DNA from: Ornithodoros turicata | Lineage: Eukaryota > Arthropoda > Arachnida > Ixodida > Argasidae | Assembly: GCF_037126465.1 (NCBI RefSeq) | Contig: NC_088204.1 | Location: 81,234,361 to 81,298,360 of the forward strand | Direction: 5' to 3' | DNA: 64,000 nucleotides | Shown: positions 22,748 to 36,062 of the stretch, one piece after another | Numbering within the stretch: the first letter of the stretch is position 1 | How the letters are laid out: each line of letters opens with the position of its first letter | Translations under genes and position numbers: made by a program | Notes under the pieces: model-generated | Seen by the model: only the letters and a program-made list of their open reading frames with translations | What the model was told of the DNA's origin: nothing | Database searches by the model: none

Positions 22748-24240
22748 CTCATCTTGTATCATAAACACCCTTTTGTCTGGACAACTTTGTATCTGGGGAA
22801 TATCTTTGTTGGAGTTAGTTGTGTGTGCCATTTGGTGCAGTGGAGAAACAGCCATCTTTGGGGCTCTTTTTCCTTTGTCTGGATAATCTGGCGTGGGCGT
22901 GATGGATGTGACATGGAGTTGTAAGGATCTCTATGTCAAAAGACGAGCAATGGTGTGACATATAGTTTCATTTAAAAAAAACTCAAGCCAGCATTACTTC
23001 TTTAGTGCCCTTAGCTATGGCATTGCAGAGGGTTGACTTAGATAGCTGCAGATTATCTTTTTTTTTCTTTTTTTTCTAAAAGCAGATGGATCTGCTCATC
23101 CAGTTCTTTGCTGTATGCATTATGAATGCTTTGTAGTGGGTGAAACAAGACAAGCTGGTGCATTTAACGGGTAGTATGCGTGTTAAGGTTATGCTGCCCA
23201 TTGCTTGTGTAGGGTCTGACTTTTTTGGAGTTAAATGCATTCACCAGGTTTGGGAGGGGAAAATCAGGTGCTATTTTTGAACCTGTAATTTTGGGTGAAA
23301 TCTGACGCTGTTGACACAATCTGGTGTTACCCGGGTAATTTTTTTCTTTCTGTCCAGCAAGCGGCCCTTAGCTAGAGCTGCACTTATTGGTCAAACATGC
23401 ATTCCTTGCGTATTATAATCAGAAGGTGCTTCGCGTACTTTGTCGTTGCCTTCAAATATTTTTATCGGACGTATGCACAGAAATTATGTGCGCGATACAT
23501 CGTACAATGTAATGCGTGATTGGAATTAGGGGAGAAATTAGCATTAACCCCAAAAGGCCAGACCCTAAGTATATAGCAGCTAATATTCAGCATGATTTTA
23601 AAAATGATTGTGCTGTACGTGAGTGAAACCAACCCAACATTATCGGCAGTTGCGCATCGCCGACTCCGGTATATTTTTCGTTGTGCCTAATTAATAAGAT
23701 AATACTAATTAGCCAACTCCGAGGTGTTCCCAGCAAGGTACGCTTCACGTGGCTTTTTTTTTTCCGGCCTGAAATTAAGTCTGCGAAATAAAAAGCAAAT
23801 ACTTACGCACCTAACGCGATATGTTAAAAGAAATAGGATTTGGGACAGCAACAACAACAAAAAAATCGTACTGGCGACTGGACACGTGGGTTAAAACATT
23901 CAGCTGGCTTGATTCACATAGAGTGCCCAGTCTTTTAAAATTGTTTCCTCACGTTAGTTTAATGTTGAGTGCCATAATCGTTTTCAGAACAGACTCGTTT
24001 CAAATCGAACTGGCTTTCCCCTGTGATAAGAACTTCCCTTGTAGGTATTTCGAAAGCAAACTGCTCAGGAAGCGCTCAAGGGACGACCACTGCATTATCG
24101 GACGACCACTACAAAAGGAGAAAAAAAAAAAGCCTGACTCGTTGTAAATCAGACACACATTTGGTGCCTTGTTGAATTTAAAATGAAACTTAGCACTAGT
24201 ATTAGCAGTACTGTTCGGATTAACAGTGCGGTAAATGACA
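22748..24240. other. Intergenic region between RpL38 and the tRNA pair
   Basis: Apart from the element at 23210-23566 I see no gene. Several T-runs occur (23059-23076, 23754-23763). The frames at 22691-22924 and 23821-24147 have no recognisable domain and are not called. Confidence 0.45.
23210..23566. mobile_element. hAT-like MITE
   Basis: Terminal repeats TAGGGTCTGACTTTTTTGG and complementary CCAAAAGGCCAGACCCTA are close to those at 13876-14217. No clear 8-bp duplication remains, so it is an older copy. It is non-coding. Confidence 0.7.
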
Positions 24241-24245
24241 AAAAG

Positions 24246-24317
24246 AGGTCTCACCGAGATTTGAACTCGGATCGCTGGATTCAAAGTCCAGAGTGCTAAC
24301 CATTACACCATGAGACC
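24246..24317 (-). tRNA. tRNA-Gln (anticodon TTG)
   Basis: Acceptor arms GGTCTCA and TGAGACC pair perfectly. The anticodon loop reads CTTTGAA (anticodon TTG), the T-loop is GTTCAAATC, and the whole gene closely matches animal tRNA-Gln(UUG). A TTTTT terminator follows at 24244-24240 on the minus strand. No CCA is encoded, as expected for a eukaryote. Confidence 0.95.
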
Positions 24318-24323
24318 GCAACG

Positions 24324-24395
24324 TTCCGACGCCGGGAATCGAACCCGGGCCTTCTGGGTGAAAGCCAGATATCCTAGCCACTAGACCACGCCGGA
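24324..24395 (-). tRNA. tRNA-Glu (anticodon TTC)
   Basis: Acceptor arms TCCGGCG and CGTCGGA pair with one G-T wobble. The anticodon loop is CTTTCAC (anticodon TTC), the D-arm begins GGTCTAGTGGCTAGGAT and the T-loop is GTTCGATTC, as in animal tRNA-Glu. Only 6 bp (gcaacg on the plus strand) separate it from tRNA-Gln, with no T-run between them. Confidence 0.95.
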
Positions 24396-26069
24396 GTTGT
24401 CGAGTAAGTTCTATTTACGCATTATAAAGACACTGTATTCTACTTCTTACAGAATTTTTGTAGTTCGTACTTTTGTTTTACACAATTTACGAGGACAAGT
24501 GGCATGACACACATGAACGTTGCCTAAACACGACGTTCAACGAAATGTCCTATTGATTTCTGGATCGTTAATGAGTGCGAACGCCGTCAGGCGTCACCAC
24601 ACGACTTTCGGGCGCCGTCGAAGCGGTCGTTGCGAAGTTGCGGCGGTTGCGGTTATTGCGGGTCGGTGCGGGCAGTCGCGGTTGTTTGGTAGGTGTTGGA
24701 GTATTGAGCCTAGAGCTGTGTGCTGGCAAAGGGGACTGGAAGACGGTGATACGTGTCTGTACCGTTTGTGTGGTTTGTATGGTTATTGCGCCAAAGCTGT
24801 TCTTTGTCCGTGCTACTAAGTGCGGGTTGCATTTCACACCGACCTATACGGGTCAATAGCTATGCCATACAACGGATCGAAAGTTGGATTCTGATAGGCA
24901 TTGTCGAGCGCACGCGAGAGTTCCAACACTTTATATATACGCAAGTGGTGCAAGGTAGCATACGTGGTAGTAGCATATAGTAGTAAGATGTTTGCCAATA
25001 GTTTCGGACGTGACAATGCCGCGAACGTGAATAGTTTATGTTCGTGTACATTATCGGAAGATTTATGTAAGTTTGGGTGAGGAGTTTCGACGCACGTATC
25101 TCAGTTCTCGCAAACAGATAATTCGACGAGAGAGAGAGAAAAAAAAAAAAACTATCGATGCGACGACGAATGCGACGGCCGCCCGTCATCGTCCCATTTG
25201 CTTTTTGACCCGTGGCGCGGAGACAACTAGCCTCTCTCGCTTCATTTTTGGCACGGTCATGCGTCTCCTCTGTTACGGATTTACTTTAACTATTTATCAC
25301 CACCAACGTACTTTTACTGATCCCGGTGGATCATTTTCCAACTGTCCACTTGAGGTTGCGACAGGGATCTTCCCAGCAGATAGGGATGCACCGCAGAGTT
25401 GCTTGGGAAGTACCAGTCCTTTAAATGAGTCCATGAAACGCCTCCTGCGATACGAAGGAGCCCACAAGGGGGCACCACAATCCACCAACTGGCGCCATTA
25501 TCCAAGTTACTCGGGCAGACCGTCCTCCACGGGGGATCTGTCGAAGATGACGTGCCGTGCGCTGGGATTTGAGCATCAGATGAATGTCAGCACAGGTCCC
25601 CCTGAAGTCGGCCCGGAACACATACTAACCCCTCCCTGTGTCCCACTCCTTCCTGCTGTCCTCTCTCCATCTGTCAGTGTCTGTGTGCCGATCATAGTTC
25701 TAACGCAAAATAAAAAATTAAATTTCAAAAATTGAGCAGACATAAAAGGAGCCCTCTGGTGGGCAAAAATAATCCGAAAACTGATTACTGCCACCCGTCG
25801 TCAGTGCCTCGTGACATGAGCCACCAAATAATCGTTGTCGCTTCTCTACAAAAAGCGTTATCGTTTCTTTCCCCCAGGTACGAATAATGGCATCCGTCGA
25901 GAACGTTCAGCAGCGACCAGCGTCGAGTAATAATGTCGGACACCGCCTCGGGAAACACTCGCTCACTTCCTCTACATTCTCGTGAAACGTGCTACGCGCT
26001 AGTCAGAAGGACAGATGCGGCAGAATTCGAACGCAAAAAGGCACATCCTTCCCAGCACCCGATCTCGAC
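24396..26069. other. Upstream region of the four-span protein gene
   Basis: A GC- and CpG-rich patch at about 24570-24780 may be a promoter or a non-coding first exon. A SINE fragment lies at 25585-25715. A pyrimidine-rich acceptor ending at 25877 (TTTCTTTCCCCCAG) could start the 5' UTR part of the first coding exon. An in-frame stop at 25983 rules out a start at the ATG of 25887. Confidence 0.4.
25585..25715 (+). mobile_element. 5'-truncated tRNA-derived SINE
   Basis: Only the body and tail of the family are present: 'cctgaagtcggccc', the 'ctgtcctctctccatctgtc' block and a tail with AAATAAA-like sequence. The tRNA-like head is missing or replaced by unrelated sequence. Confidence 0.65.
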
Positions 26070-29000
26070 ATGGAAACTGCACAGGGAACAGCGACGACGG
26101 TGCAAGCGAACAACGTAACCGCTCAAACGAGCACCAACGTCACCCAGACGGCGGAGTCTCCGGTGGGGATATGCAACGCGACAACCTTCTACTTCGGAGC
26201 GACGTTGCTGCTGAGTCTCGGCTCAACCGTGGGTCTGCTGGTGGGATTTCTGAGCGACCACTGGGAATACGTCGACTTCGACGCGGACACGGTCAGCGAC
26301 ACGGCCGCCCGTCAGGGCGTTGCCCTGACCAGGTCGTCCAACGTGCTGAGGTTGAGCTTTGGGCCGAGCGCCGCGAGGCCGAGGGGATTCAACGGAAGTG
26401 TCGCGTACTTGGTGAACTTGAGGGGCGGGGTGAACCGTATCTGCGCGAACGTCGATGGTGAGACTTTTTTTTTTTTTTAATTTTTAAATGAAAGTGTTGG
26501 AAGCAACAAAAATAATTCGTAATATACGACAATGCGTAAAAGATAACAACATTTATTGACCAGAAACAGATGTGACGATCGGATATCTGCCTGAGAGTGT
26601 CCGACACGTGTTTCCTTAACCGCTGAACGCACACAGTTTTTTCTCGCCTCGTAACTTGTTACAGCATGAGCGAAATGATTGTCCACGAGATAACGGAGAC
26701 CGCGAAACATTATTTTACGGAGAATGTCGCCAACAGCAAAAGTGCAGTTGGCGCTGCACCACTCTTTCGGAGCGCAATAGATGAATATGTTCATTTTTAC
26801 CCACCCTGTTCACACTTTGTAGCTAATTTTGCGACATCCAGACAGCGTGGAGATATAGATCCTAGAGGGAACCGAAAAAATACCGGTTCGTCTCTTTGGC
26901 TACCGGTAACTGCAGGTATTAAAACGGCAAATCCCATAACCGAACCGATACCCGTTTTGGTCTCCGTCCCCGCATAATATTGCATCGACATTCGTTCTGC
27001 ATTGTGAAAATTTGGCAGACACGCGGGTAATCACCGAGAGGAAGCGCACGGAACACCAAACAGATTTGAAATGATAGAGTTGAGACTGCATTTGATGCTC
27101 ACTGTTGCAGAGAATGACTTGGCATTTCTTGGTGAGGAAGCGAAAAAGGCCCCTGTAGGATGCATCTCGTACTTCCGCACACCCGATGAAGATTACCATC
27201 GTAAGCAGGTGATCATCAAATACCCCTGGCTGGACAGTACGTAAACTCCTCCCTCACTCTATCTATGCTTCTGATATGATAACGGGGGTGCTCTGTCGAC
27301 GGGAGTAGCAACGTAGAAGCTGGTTTCCGATATACCGTTCACATTATCCGCAACATTTTTTTATCGCAAATGAAAAGTTTACCTACCTCTGTCAAAGCAA
27401 CTTCCCACTTTCCATCTAAGTGCACTGACTGAGCATGAGATAATATCATATCATATCATATCATATCATGAGATATCATGAGATATCATCTTTCATCGTT
27501 GACTGAGTATGTTTAACTCTGAACTTATTCATCGTATTATGAGGGTAGATAGCTTTTGATGCGTTCGAAAGTAAGCTAACATAGAATTGCCGCACGACCC
27601 CCATGTTCTAAAAAAAAAAAAAACACTGATAATTTTTTAAATAAATATTAAATATCGTTTTATACCATGTGAACATAAGCGAAGGTATAGCTCTGATATG
27701 CTCTATTCCACTATTCTTATATCTTTATACGTAATCTGATGTCACTACCGAAAAAGCACGCGAAACAGTAGTCATTTAAGACAGTTTACATAAAGACAGC
27801 ATCGTTCCAACTGCGCTTGGCACAAAGTTTAAATTGCGGCATGCCATTTAAACTTAGCACGGCTCGCTGTGGCGGTACTCGGTACCCGCGTGGACGTGGG
27901 TACACCCATTTCAAGCAGTGAGCGTGTGGATCCTAGGAGTGAGGTAGTAAATTCTAGCATCCTAGTACCCTAGCGAGGTAGTAAAAAGGTATCCTAGTAA
28001 GACTCGCGCTCGAGTTTTATGCAAAACGAAGAGGTTGAAGACGTAGTCGTTGTGCACTGCTTACAATTCTACAAGATTTAATTATTATTCTACACAATTA
28101 TTATTCTACGATTTATTCTACACAGTTCCTCGCGTCTCTCTTTGCAGAAATGCGCAACCTCGCAATGTCCTGTTCGATAGTGAGCTTGATACTGATAGGC
28201 GCAAGCTTCCTGGTAGGAGGATTTGGCATCTTCAAGCGTCAGCTCTCTGCCGTTATGGTGACGGGCGTCATGTTTATACTCGCAGGTACGTCGTCCCGCT
28301 TGATACCGTGACGAAGCGCTAGTTCGAGAGGTGTCCCGGTACTGTAATTAAGCCTTAGTTGCACCGACTTCTCGATACCCTAATGGAACGGTAGCGCAGG
28401 AGATATCTCGACACCATAGTGAATGCTAACTCAAGCGATGTCTGTCGCACTTTGGTGCTGGGTGCGTAGGGTCTGGCATTTCAAGTAAAACTCCCGTTCC
28501 ATCTAGCACCTACATTCCTAATCTATATCTTGGCTTATTTTAGGTCACATCCAGTTGTCTCCTGAATTGCTTTATGACCGTAGAGTGCAAGAATATGTGC
28601 AGAATCTTTATATTGCTTGTGTGTGTGCGGAGGGGAGCGTTGGAATTCCGCAGAAATGTGTGGTACCTGTGCCAGCCCATCAATGCTGGGCTGCTCATTC
28701 TGGGAATGCCTAAATATTGCGCAACTTTGCCCCACATTACGAATTTGAGAAAGGCCACCTGTTGTTATCTTCCACTTTGTGAGAGACACTCCACCTGGTC
28801 CACAACATTGTACCCTAATCACTATCGGACACGACATAGTACTTTCTGGCCCCTCAAAGTTATAGTGTCCAACCAGTAAGAGCCGCACTTTCAGCGGCCG
28901 TTACCATGGCGACGACGTGCCATCGGCCACATGGTCAGCCACTGGAAGCCAAGGGCTTCATCTCTTTGAAGTTGTCTGTGGCAATCTGGTGAAGCAGACA

Positions 29001-29401
29001 ACATCAGCAGTTTTTATCTCCATCTAGAGAAGAAGGAAGAAGAGTCGAAAGCACGTGTTGCTTAGCCTATGAGGCATCAAACTAATCCTGCTGTGACGGG
29101 GAATAGCGTGGGAAATTTTGCACCTCATACAATGCTCATTTCATCGTCACACTAACACATAACTTTCTTGGTCCCCTCTTCAGCTCTGTTTGGCATCTTC
29201 ACCATGTGCTTCATGTACTTTAAACGTATGGTACCCGAAGGCGTGCTCACCGGCACGGACTTTGACGACATTCCCTCGGACTACCTTCACGCCAGGCGGT
29301 TTTCGCGCCAGTGGTCGGCTTCTCTGTCCTGGCTGGGCATCTCGCTCTGTCTAATCACGAGCGCCTTCTGGCTCATCTTGGCTCGGATTATGCGTTTCTG
29401 A
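26070..29401 (+). CDS. Four-transmembrane claudin/PMP22-superfamily-like protein
   Basis: Exons are 26070-26457, 27111-27236, 28148-28285 and 29184-29401, all joined in phase 1, giving 289 residues. The chosen ATG has a good context (G at -3 and +4); the frame extends upstream only through non-ATG codons. Four hydrophobic spans are visible: TFYFGATLLLSLGSTVGLLV, then SIVSLILIGASFLVGGFGIF, then VMVTGVMFILAALFGIFTMC, then LSWLGISLCLITSAFWLILA. A large extracellular loop follows span 1 and starts SDHWEYVDFD. The extracellular or N-terminal part has several N-glycosylation sequons (NVT, NVT, NAT). The layout and the W after span 1 resemble claudin-like families such as TMEM178, but the GLW..C signature is not obvious, so the exact family and role are not assigned. 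It is probably a plasma-membrane protein. Confidence 0.82.
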
Positions 29402-30765
29402 TGCTGGCCAAGCTATCAAGTTCCTCTCCAGGGTGCCTCGAGTGCTCCGCTTTTGTGTGATGCTTACCACTATTTAGGAGCAGAACACTATGCACGGTGA
29501 ATTCGGGTGATGCATTCCGATCTACAAGTGATTAGAGCACCCTGGGGCAGTCAGCACGTGCATTCACTGGGCACTCTTGCCACCAGAGGCGCTATGCGCT
29601 TCTCGCTCAGGTTTTTGGAGAAGGAGCAAAAAAAAAAAAAAAAGTGCTCTAGAGAGTAGAGAGTCGCAAACTGCTGCGCGATGCATCGTCCGAAATCGCC
29701 ACTAGAGTGACTCAAAGGGGTTGTGACATTTCACACTTTGTCGCAGATAAAGGTAAAGAAGGTTATACGCGTCAGTGTGAGCCTGAACTGCATTCCGAGT
29801 CTTACACAGCAAAAGGGGTAGCAGACGTCTAGAAAATCAACACTGCGGATACCGAAACTTAACAAGCTGCGACATCAACGCGATCGTCTCTGTCGGAGAG
29901 GCGGCTGTGAGGGATATCACGCGCTTAGGAAAGTCAGTGGGAATGGCCGTGGCTCTCGTAACGTTGCAGTTGAACACAGAAGTTTGCTCAATGGTCTGTA
30001 CGACGACCCGTCGGAAAATAATTCCTTTTTGCTCAATAATCTGGCGTGATGTAACGAACCGCATCTATCAGAGTGTCACAACTCCTTTGACTCTCAGTGT
30101 CACAACTCCGGTGCAAATCTTGGTGCTATTTTCTTAAGTGCTGCGTCACAAGTTTGAGAGCGAGGGAAATCTTCAATGTGTTTTTTTTTTTCAAAGAAGA
30201 CAGCTTGTGCTGTTGGTGCAGCCGTGCTCGCAGACATACTTCATTGAGAACTCGAGTCATGAGGGATCATTGCCCTTTGCGGTATATTCACTCTGTAATC
30301 AATCGAAAAGAGCTGTTTGTGATGTGATGTTTCTTTTATTTTTTTCAATATTTTTTTTTTTCTAAATTACGCATTTTGAATATGTGAGCCCAAAGCTGTG
30401 ATGGAAATTGGTGAAAGAGCAATGTTTTGTTCTGGTTGTGCTCCAGTCAAGCGTTTCTTCCACAGCATGACTCAGTAGAATGGTCTGGAAAGGAGACTTG
30501 CATACAGTATCACTGCAGGGATGGGCAGTTATTTTGTATGGCTGATAATACAAATCCATAACACCCGCAGAAAATCAACACTATATAGTATACTGATAAG
30601 TGAAACTGGGATTCTCGGGCATTGTGACACAAAATAGCAGTAATGGGAAGGTAACTACTACTTAGAAAAAGTAACCACGCTACGGGTCTCTCGCGAAAAT
30701 AGTACCTTATTTTTTTTTCGCAGTGTATCTAGATACAGCCACATAGGCAAGACAAAGTATATAAC

Positions 30766-31493
30766 TTACTGTAGAAGTGGTTTTTTCCGCGTGGAAAATA
30801 TTTTCGCGTTTTCGAGCAGAGCTGCTTTGAGGATTGATTCGCGAGAACTTAAATTCGCGACACAGGTTTCCGGGAGTGCTTTGCTCCTGCATATCGTGCC
30901 GCCGTCAATACTCGGGCATATTTCGGCACGTACTAAGACATCCGTTGTTCACGTGGATTGCGGCATTCTAGGTCTATTCCTTTCTTCTCCTCACAGAGAT
31001 AAGAGGAAAGGTCCTGTCAAATGGCCTTTAGGGACCCTGTAGGAGGCCATAGTACTGGCCGTGTGCAAGTTAGCCAGTTTATTTTAGCAGTTCTTATTAA
31101 TTATCACTCGGGGCACTGACCAGTTCGGTTGAGGTGTGGTACTATCATTCAAGCTGGTTTTGAGAATGCGGGGAAATGCATGTTCTGGCTTCGTGGTATA
31201 GTGGTATATTGCATGTATAGTGCAAAGCGTTTATAGGAGTAACAAAAGCATGATGAATTTTCATTTCTTTTCATCTTGCCTGATGGGATAAAACAATCTT
31301 CTGCGCTTGCTTAAACTGCCTATGCTGCATGGAGTAGAAAGGGTCAGGTAGTCGCGGTATAGCGTCGAACGCCGAACGATTTTCGCCCTCATATGGCCGG
31401 AGTTATTCGCGGGAACTTAAATTCGCGATTTTGGAGGTGTGCGCGAAAAACGCGAAAAATAATTCCGCGCGAAAAAAACCACTTCTACAGTAA
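30766..31493. mobile_element. Terminal-inverted-repeat DNA element
   Basis: Ends are TTACTGTAGAAGTGGTTTTT and the complementary AACCACTTCTACAGTAA. The internal arms share 'cgggaacttaaattcgcg'-type sequence in inverted orientation. It is about 728 bp with no recognisable transposase. Confidence 0.8.
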
Positions 31494-31822
31494 TTATCCT
31501 AGCTAACTATTCTACCATAGAGACAGCTGGCCTAGTTGGCTACGTAGAAGATGGACGAAATGGACACGGAGCAGCACGTATGACGCCGGGACGACGTGCT
31601 TCGTGATTCTGTGCTGATTGCCTTCCGTGATGCATGCCTCGGTTTCATGGTATTTATACCGCTGTGCGTGCATCAATAAACCTTTAGCTGCAGTGCATCA
31701 TCCTACTGTCTTATGGCTCTGTGTCCATGAGCCTCTTTTGCATTTCATAGTCATAATACCAGTGGTACATTGACAGTGAGCTCTGAAGCATGCATTATCA
31801 AGAAAGCAGTATTATATAAAAG

Positions 31823-32268
31823 TAATTCGCCTCTCCAACTACTTATAGAGGCGCTCGTGTCATCCTCAAGATGGCGGAGAAAAGAAGGTTTGCCGATGAA
31901 TAAATCGTCCTGATTCGTGCTTTTTTCCAAGAGACACGATTCAAAAATTGTACAAATAACATAAATCTCGCGTGGTTTCCTGCTGTCTTCATTGTTTTCG
32001 TTCACGCCGCTCCCGTGATAGCATTTTTTTTCCTCTTCCCCTTCTCGACATCGATTATTCTTCTCCGCAGTACTTTTGCACTGCGGAATTGAGCAGTGCT
32101 GTCGCTGTTTGAGTTCTGTGAGCCGGGAAACTCCACCGCACACGAGGGGAAGTTGCAGAAGTTTGGGGTCAGCGCGAAATATACCTGTCGTCTGCTGTTA
32201 CTATCATCCATTGAGTGCTTCTGCTGTGGTCCGCTAGGTGGCGAGCAGCCAGCTGGAGAGGCGAATAC
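31823..32268 (-). mobile_element. Terminal-inverted-repeat element with a short coding remnant
   Basis: Ends are GTAATTCGCCTCTCCAACTA and a complementary TGGAGAGGCGAATAC. On the minus strand a frame covering much of the element includes CSIPQCKSTAEKNN. This loosely resembles the start of a THAP-type zinc finger, but it is too short to assign. It is likely a MITE or a decayed transposon. Confidence 0.5.
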
Positions 32269-33209
32269 TTAAACTTTGGATATTATACATACTAAATACA
32301 CAAATACATTGAAGGCTAAGTATTATAATGTAAAATACAAATACTATGTACTCAGAAGTATTGCAGAAATAGTATCATCATACAAAGCGCTACAATTACC
32401 ACCCTCCCACGACTAAAAATTTCGAACTGTTGGTTTGAATGATAGTTTTTTTTCTCCTTAGATACGAACGAGATCACAGGGCAAATCACTGGCGTGGCAA
32501 ATTGAATGTTTCATATGGGACGACACCGTAAGAGCTGTATTGACCCGGCGCAGTTTTATTCGCATTTATTTATTTATTCTTTTCTCATTCCTGTCCATCG
32601 GTGCTTAAGTTAGTCACGTCACTTCTTGTTGAAAAATGTGGCGCCTTATCTCTGCGTTATGGTGATATTTTATCCAGGCCCCCTTTCAGCTCATTTTACG
32701 TGTCCCTCGAAAGTGTATGTCACTCCATGAACTGCTGGTGCATACCGTCACGTACGGAGCTTTGTACATGCACTTTGTGCATGTAGCGATATGCTCTGTA
32801 ATGTGTGTGTTTATATGAGAGAATGTTTTGGATGTAATCACTGTACATAGGTTCACTTCATCGTGTTTCTTTCTGAACGACTAGTCAAGGTGTCCATTTT
32901 ACTTATCCATAATTTATGCGTAATATTACGACGTGGTATTTAGATCTTTTGTCTGTGATAATTTACGAATACTGCATTACGCGCTACGTTTGACAACTAT
33001 CGGTTTATGTAACATTTTGTTTTAGAATGTTACGTGATAACTACTACCTCATGCTTGTGTTGCTTGCATATGGGATGCATGATGATGACGTATGATTGAT
33101 GCAATATCTACCTAAAGAGTACGCGGTGGGCTTCCTCCTTGCATACAAATACGTAGGCAGTAGTATGGATTTATATGCACAGTATGTAGTATATACGAGG
33201 TGTCATACG

Positions 33210-33369
33210 CAGGGGCGGATCTAGGATTTTTCCGAGGGGGGGGGGGGGGTCCGCTATGGACAAGTGCCAGGTGCATGCTGGGATTGGTCTATTGAACCCT
33301 ATGTTCAAGTCTGGAATTGAGTGGGGGGTCAGGACATCTGGACCCCCCCCCCCCCTAAATCTGCCCCTG
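33210..33369. mobile_element. hAT-like MITE with poly-G/poly-C tracts
   Basis: Ends are CAGGGGCGGATCTAGGATTT and the complementary CTAAATCTGCCCCTG. The homopolymer tracts next to each end (G-run at 33236-33249, C-run at 33343-33355) are part of the inverted repeat. The flanks do not show a clean duplication. Confidence 0.75.
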
Positions 33370-36030
33370 GACCTACAGAACAGAATGTTGAAAATCCGTA
33401 GATACGACACATTACGAAACAGACGGTAGGTTTGAGGTTGTCCCTGTGGAGATGCACGTGAGAGGATGCTCAGAGCACCGTACAGAGCACAAGGCTGGCC
33501 TGCAAACGTGGCTCAATGGCCGGGTCGGTGCCACACGGTCGTTTTGGCTCTGGGTACGGACTTCCTTCACCAGAGCGACGCGAATGGGACCGTACAGACT
33601 TGCAAGTCCGTGCCATACGTGCTTGGACCATACCTGACGATGCATCCGTACCATACAGACCATACCTGCTTGCAAGTCTGTACGTTACCATCAGCTTCTA
33701 GCGCGTCGCTCTGAAGTAGGAATGCGCCGGTGCGTGTTCCGTAAACTTTTGTCCGGCACTGTACCACGTTATATAAGTATGACGAGCTGGGCTCTGGTAG
33801 AGAAGGGTTTTGCCACTGTGGGACAGGCTGGATTGTCAGGGTCAGGCCGATAAATCTGTACCCGTAGACTTCGGGTGTCCTCGCACACTAGCACGACACA
33901 AACTTTCAAAAACCTACCAGCCATTTTGTGACACCTCGGGTCTGCGACTTAAAAAAAAAAATAATAATTGTTTCGCGCTCCACGGCATGCCCTGTTTAGC
34001 CTTCTCCAAGTGCTGCACAATGTCACGTACAACCACCCCGACTTTCTGACACTGCATTCTAGTTTTGCAAGATATTTCACTCCTTCAACTCATGAGATAT
34101 TTTAATATGAGCAATTTCCGTTATGCAAGCCTGAATGCTCAGTACAATAAGCTCATACTTCTCTGCACAAGTCAGCATTTTATCTTCTCGCATGCAGAAT
34201 GCTCATTCAGCTCATATTTTGAACACTGTCGCAGCAACATTGGCAGTGACGTCTCGCAAAATGTGAATATATTGTGTGAAGTGCCACGTGCATTACTTGG
34301 ACCACTTTGCAAGTGATAGCCACCATGCAATAGTGGGACGTATTGTTATCATTTGGCTTCTGCAACGTGCAGTGTAGTTTTTCACGGTTTTATACGCATG
34401 CACGCACATTAAAGCTATGCAATTCACATCAGTTAGCATCAAATATGATAGAAACAACCAGTACCAAGGTGCTGTATTGACACACAACACTTTATGCTCA
34501 TATCCACTATCGTTTAAACATACTTTGCGCTCACCCTCCAAAGGGTGTTGCTGAGCGACGTGCAGATCTGAGGCCTTAGTAACTGCTGAACGAGGAATTG
34601 CTCTTGATTTAGCAGCTGCAACATTCTGTGCGAGCGAGAGGTGAGAGAATTGCAATCGTGATGTTGCCAGTAGTTGTGATATACCGTTAGGAGACATTGT
34701 ACTGGCAATAAATGTGGTATCTCGGAGCAATATATCTATCCTTACGGAACTGTGGACCCGTTGTTCATTTGTGTCACTTGGCTTCTTGCTAAGGGCCTAA
34801 GGGAGAGTGTTGTGATAACAGATGACTGAAGTCACTGAGAAATGTTACGAGAGACACTACCATTTTGAGACGGTATCCTTAGAGGTCTTGCATACCATTA
34901 CTTATGCAGAACGCATACCATTCTTTTATATGTTGTCGATAATGCAGCAGTGCAAATTGTCTCGCCCCAAGGGGCCATGGTTATTAATTGCTTCCACAAG
35001 CCGTGCTGGCAAAAATTAATATCCACTACATCTCCACAAATAAGTATTCACCCGAGTGTCGACGAAAGAAAGTGAAATTTCGAATTCTCTGTCTAGATGA
35101 GACGACCTTGAAAGCATATAAAGCAGAATGGCTATAATAGTTCGCACATTATTATCGTATTTCATTATTCCACTTCAAAGAGGAAGGATGACTGGACCTA
35201 GACAAAGACAACAAAAAACGGTTTGACTGAACTTGACATAAACTTTGAAGACTGGCAGGCTGACGTCCTATTCAGAGTGACGTGTGCATGATGCTTTCCA
35301 GAATCGTTGGCGAGTGAGGTACTCCCCCTCATCATCTGTCGTCTGCTACTATATTACTTGAAATTTCTGAAGGAAACTTCTACAGATGTGTTAGCGCACG
35401 CGAATAAGATTTCGTTGTAGTCCCGAGACTACCCCTCCAAGAGAATGCATCCACACAAAGGCTTTATTTTTAAATATAGTGTCTCTTCATTTGGCAAGAT
35501 GTGCATAATTACTGCCCCCTGGTCCCTCGACGCTCGCGACACCGCGCATATTGCGGTCAATGACTGGTTTACGATTCCGTAGGGTTACGAAGAACGCGTC
35601 TTACGAAAACGATGCAGCTTGTAAAGCCCTCTAATACTCAGACACGATTTTTGCAGCACAGTCTTTCGCATATTTTGGTGCACAAACAGTTCACCTCATT
35701 ATAGTGGAATTTCATTAATGCCACGCTGCTGCCTATAGCTTGGATGGCATTGTCATCAAGAATGGTACTATGTATTATTATAAAGAAATGTATTCTTATG
35801 AGCAATAAACGCAACGCGTACAATGCTGTTTCCGGTCTGACCTCTGTGTGTTTCGATTTACACGTCAGCATGTGCGGTAAAATTGCGCAGCTCTTGTTTT
35901 GTCACATTGCCCACGGAGAGATCCCCGAAAAATGTGAGTTCTCGGTGGAGAGAATGACTCTCAAGGATGACTTATCTCCGATTTGCATTCAACCCGGGCG
36001 CAGTTCACGCCCAACACCTACACACTCGCG

Positions 36031-36062
<32 letters not shown>

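Noticed and set aside
25989..26069. Upstream extension of the four-span protein to residue MLRASQK
   Set aside because: The first codon is GTG, not ATG. The ATG at 26070 is the first in frame and has good context.
33446..33767. Overlapping open frames on both strands
   Set aside because: Open frames in five frames at once point to composition and local repeats ('acttgcaagtc'), not coding.
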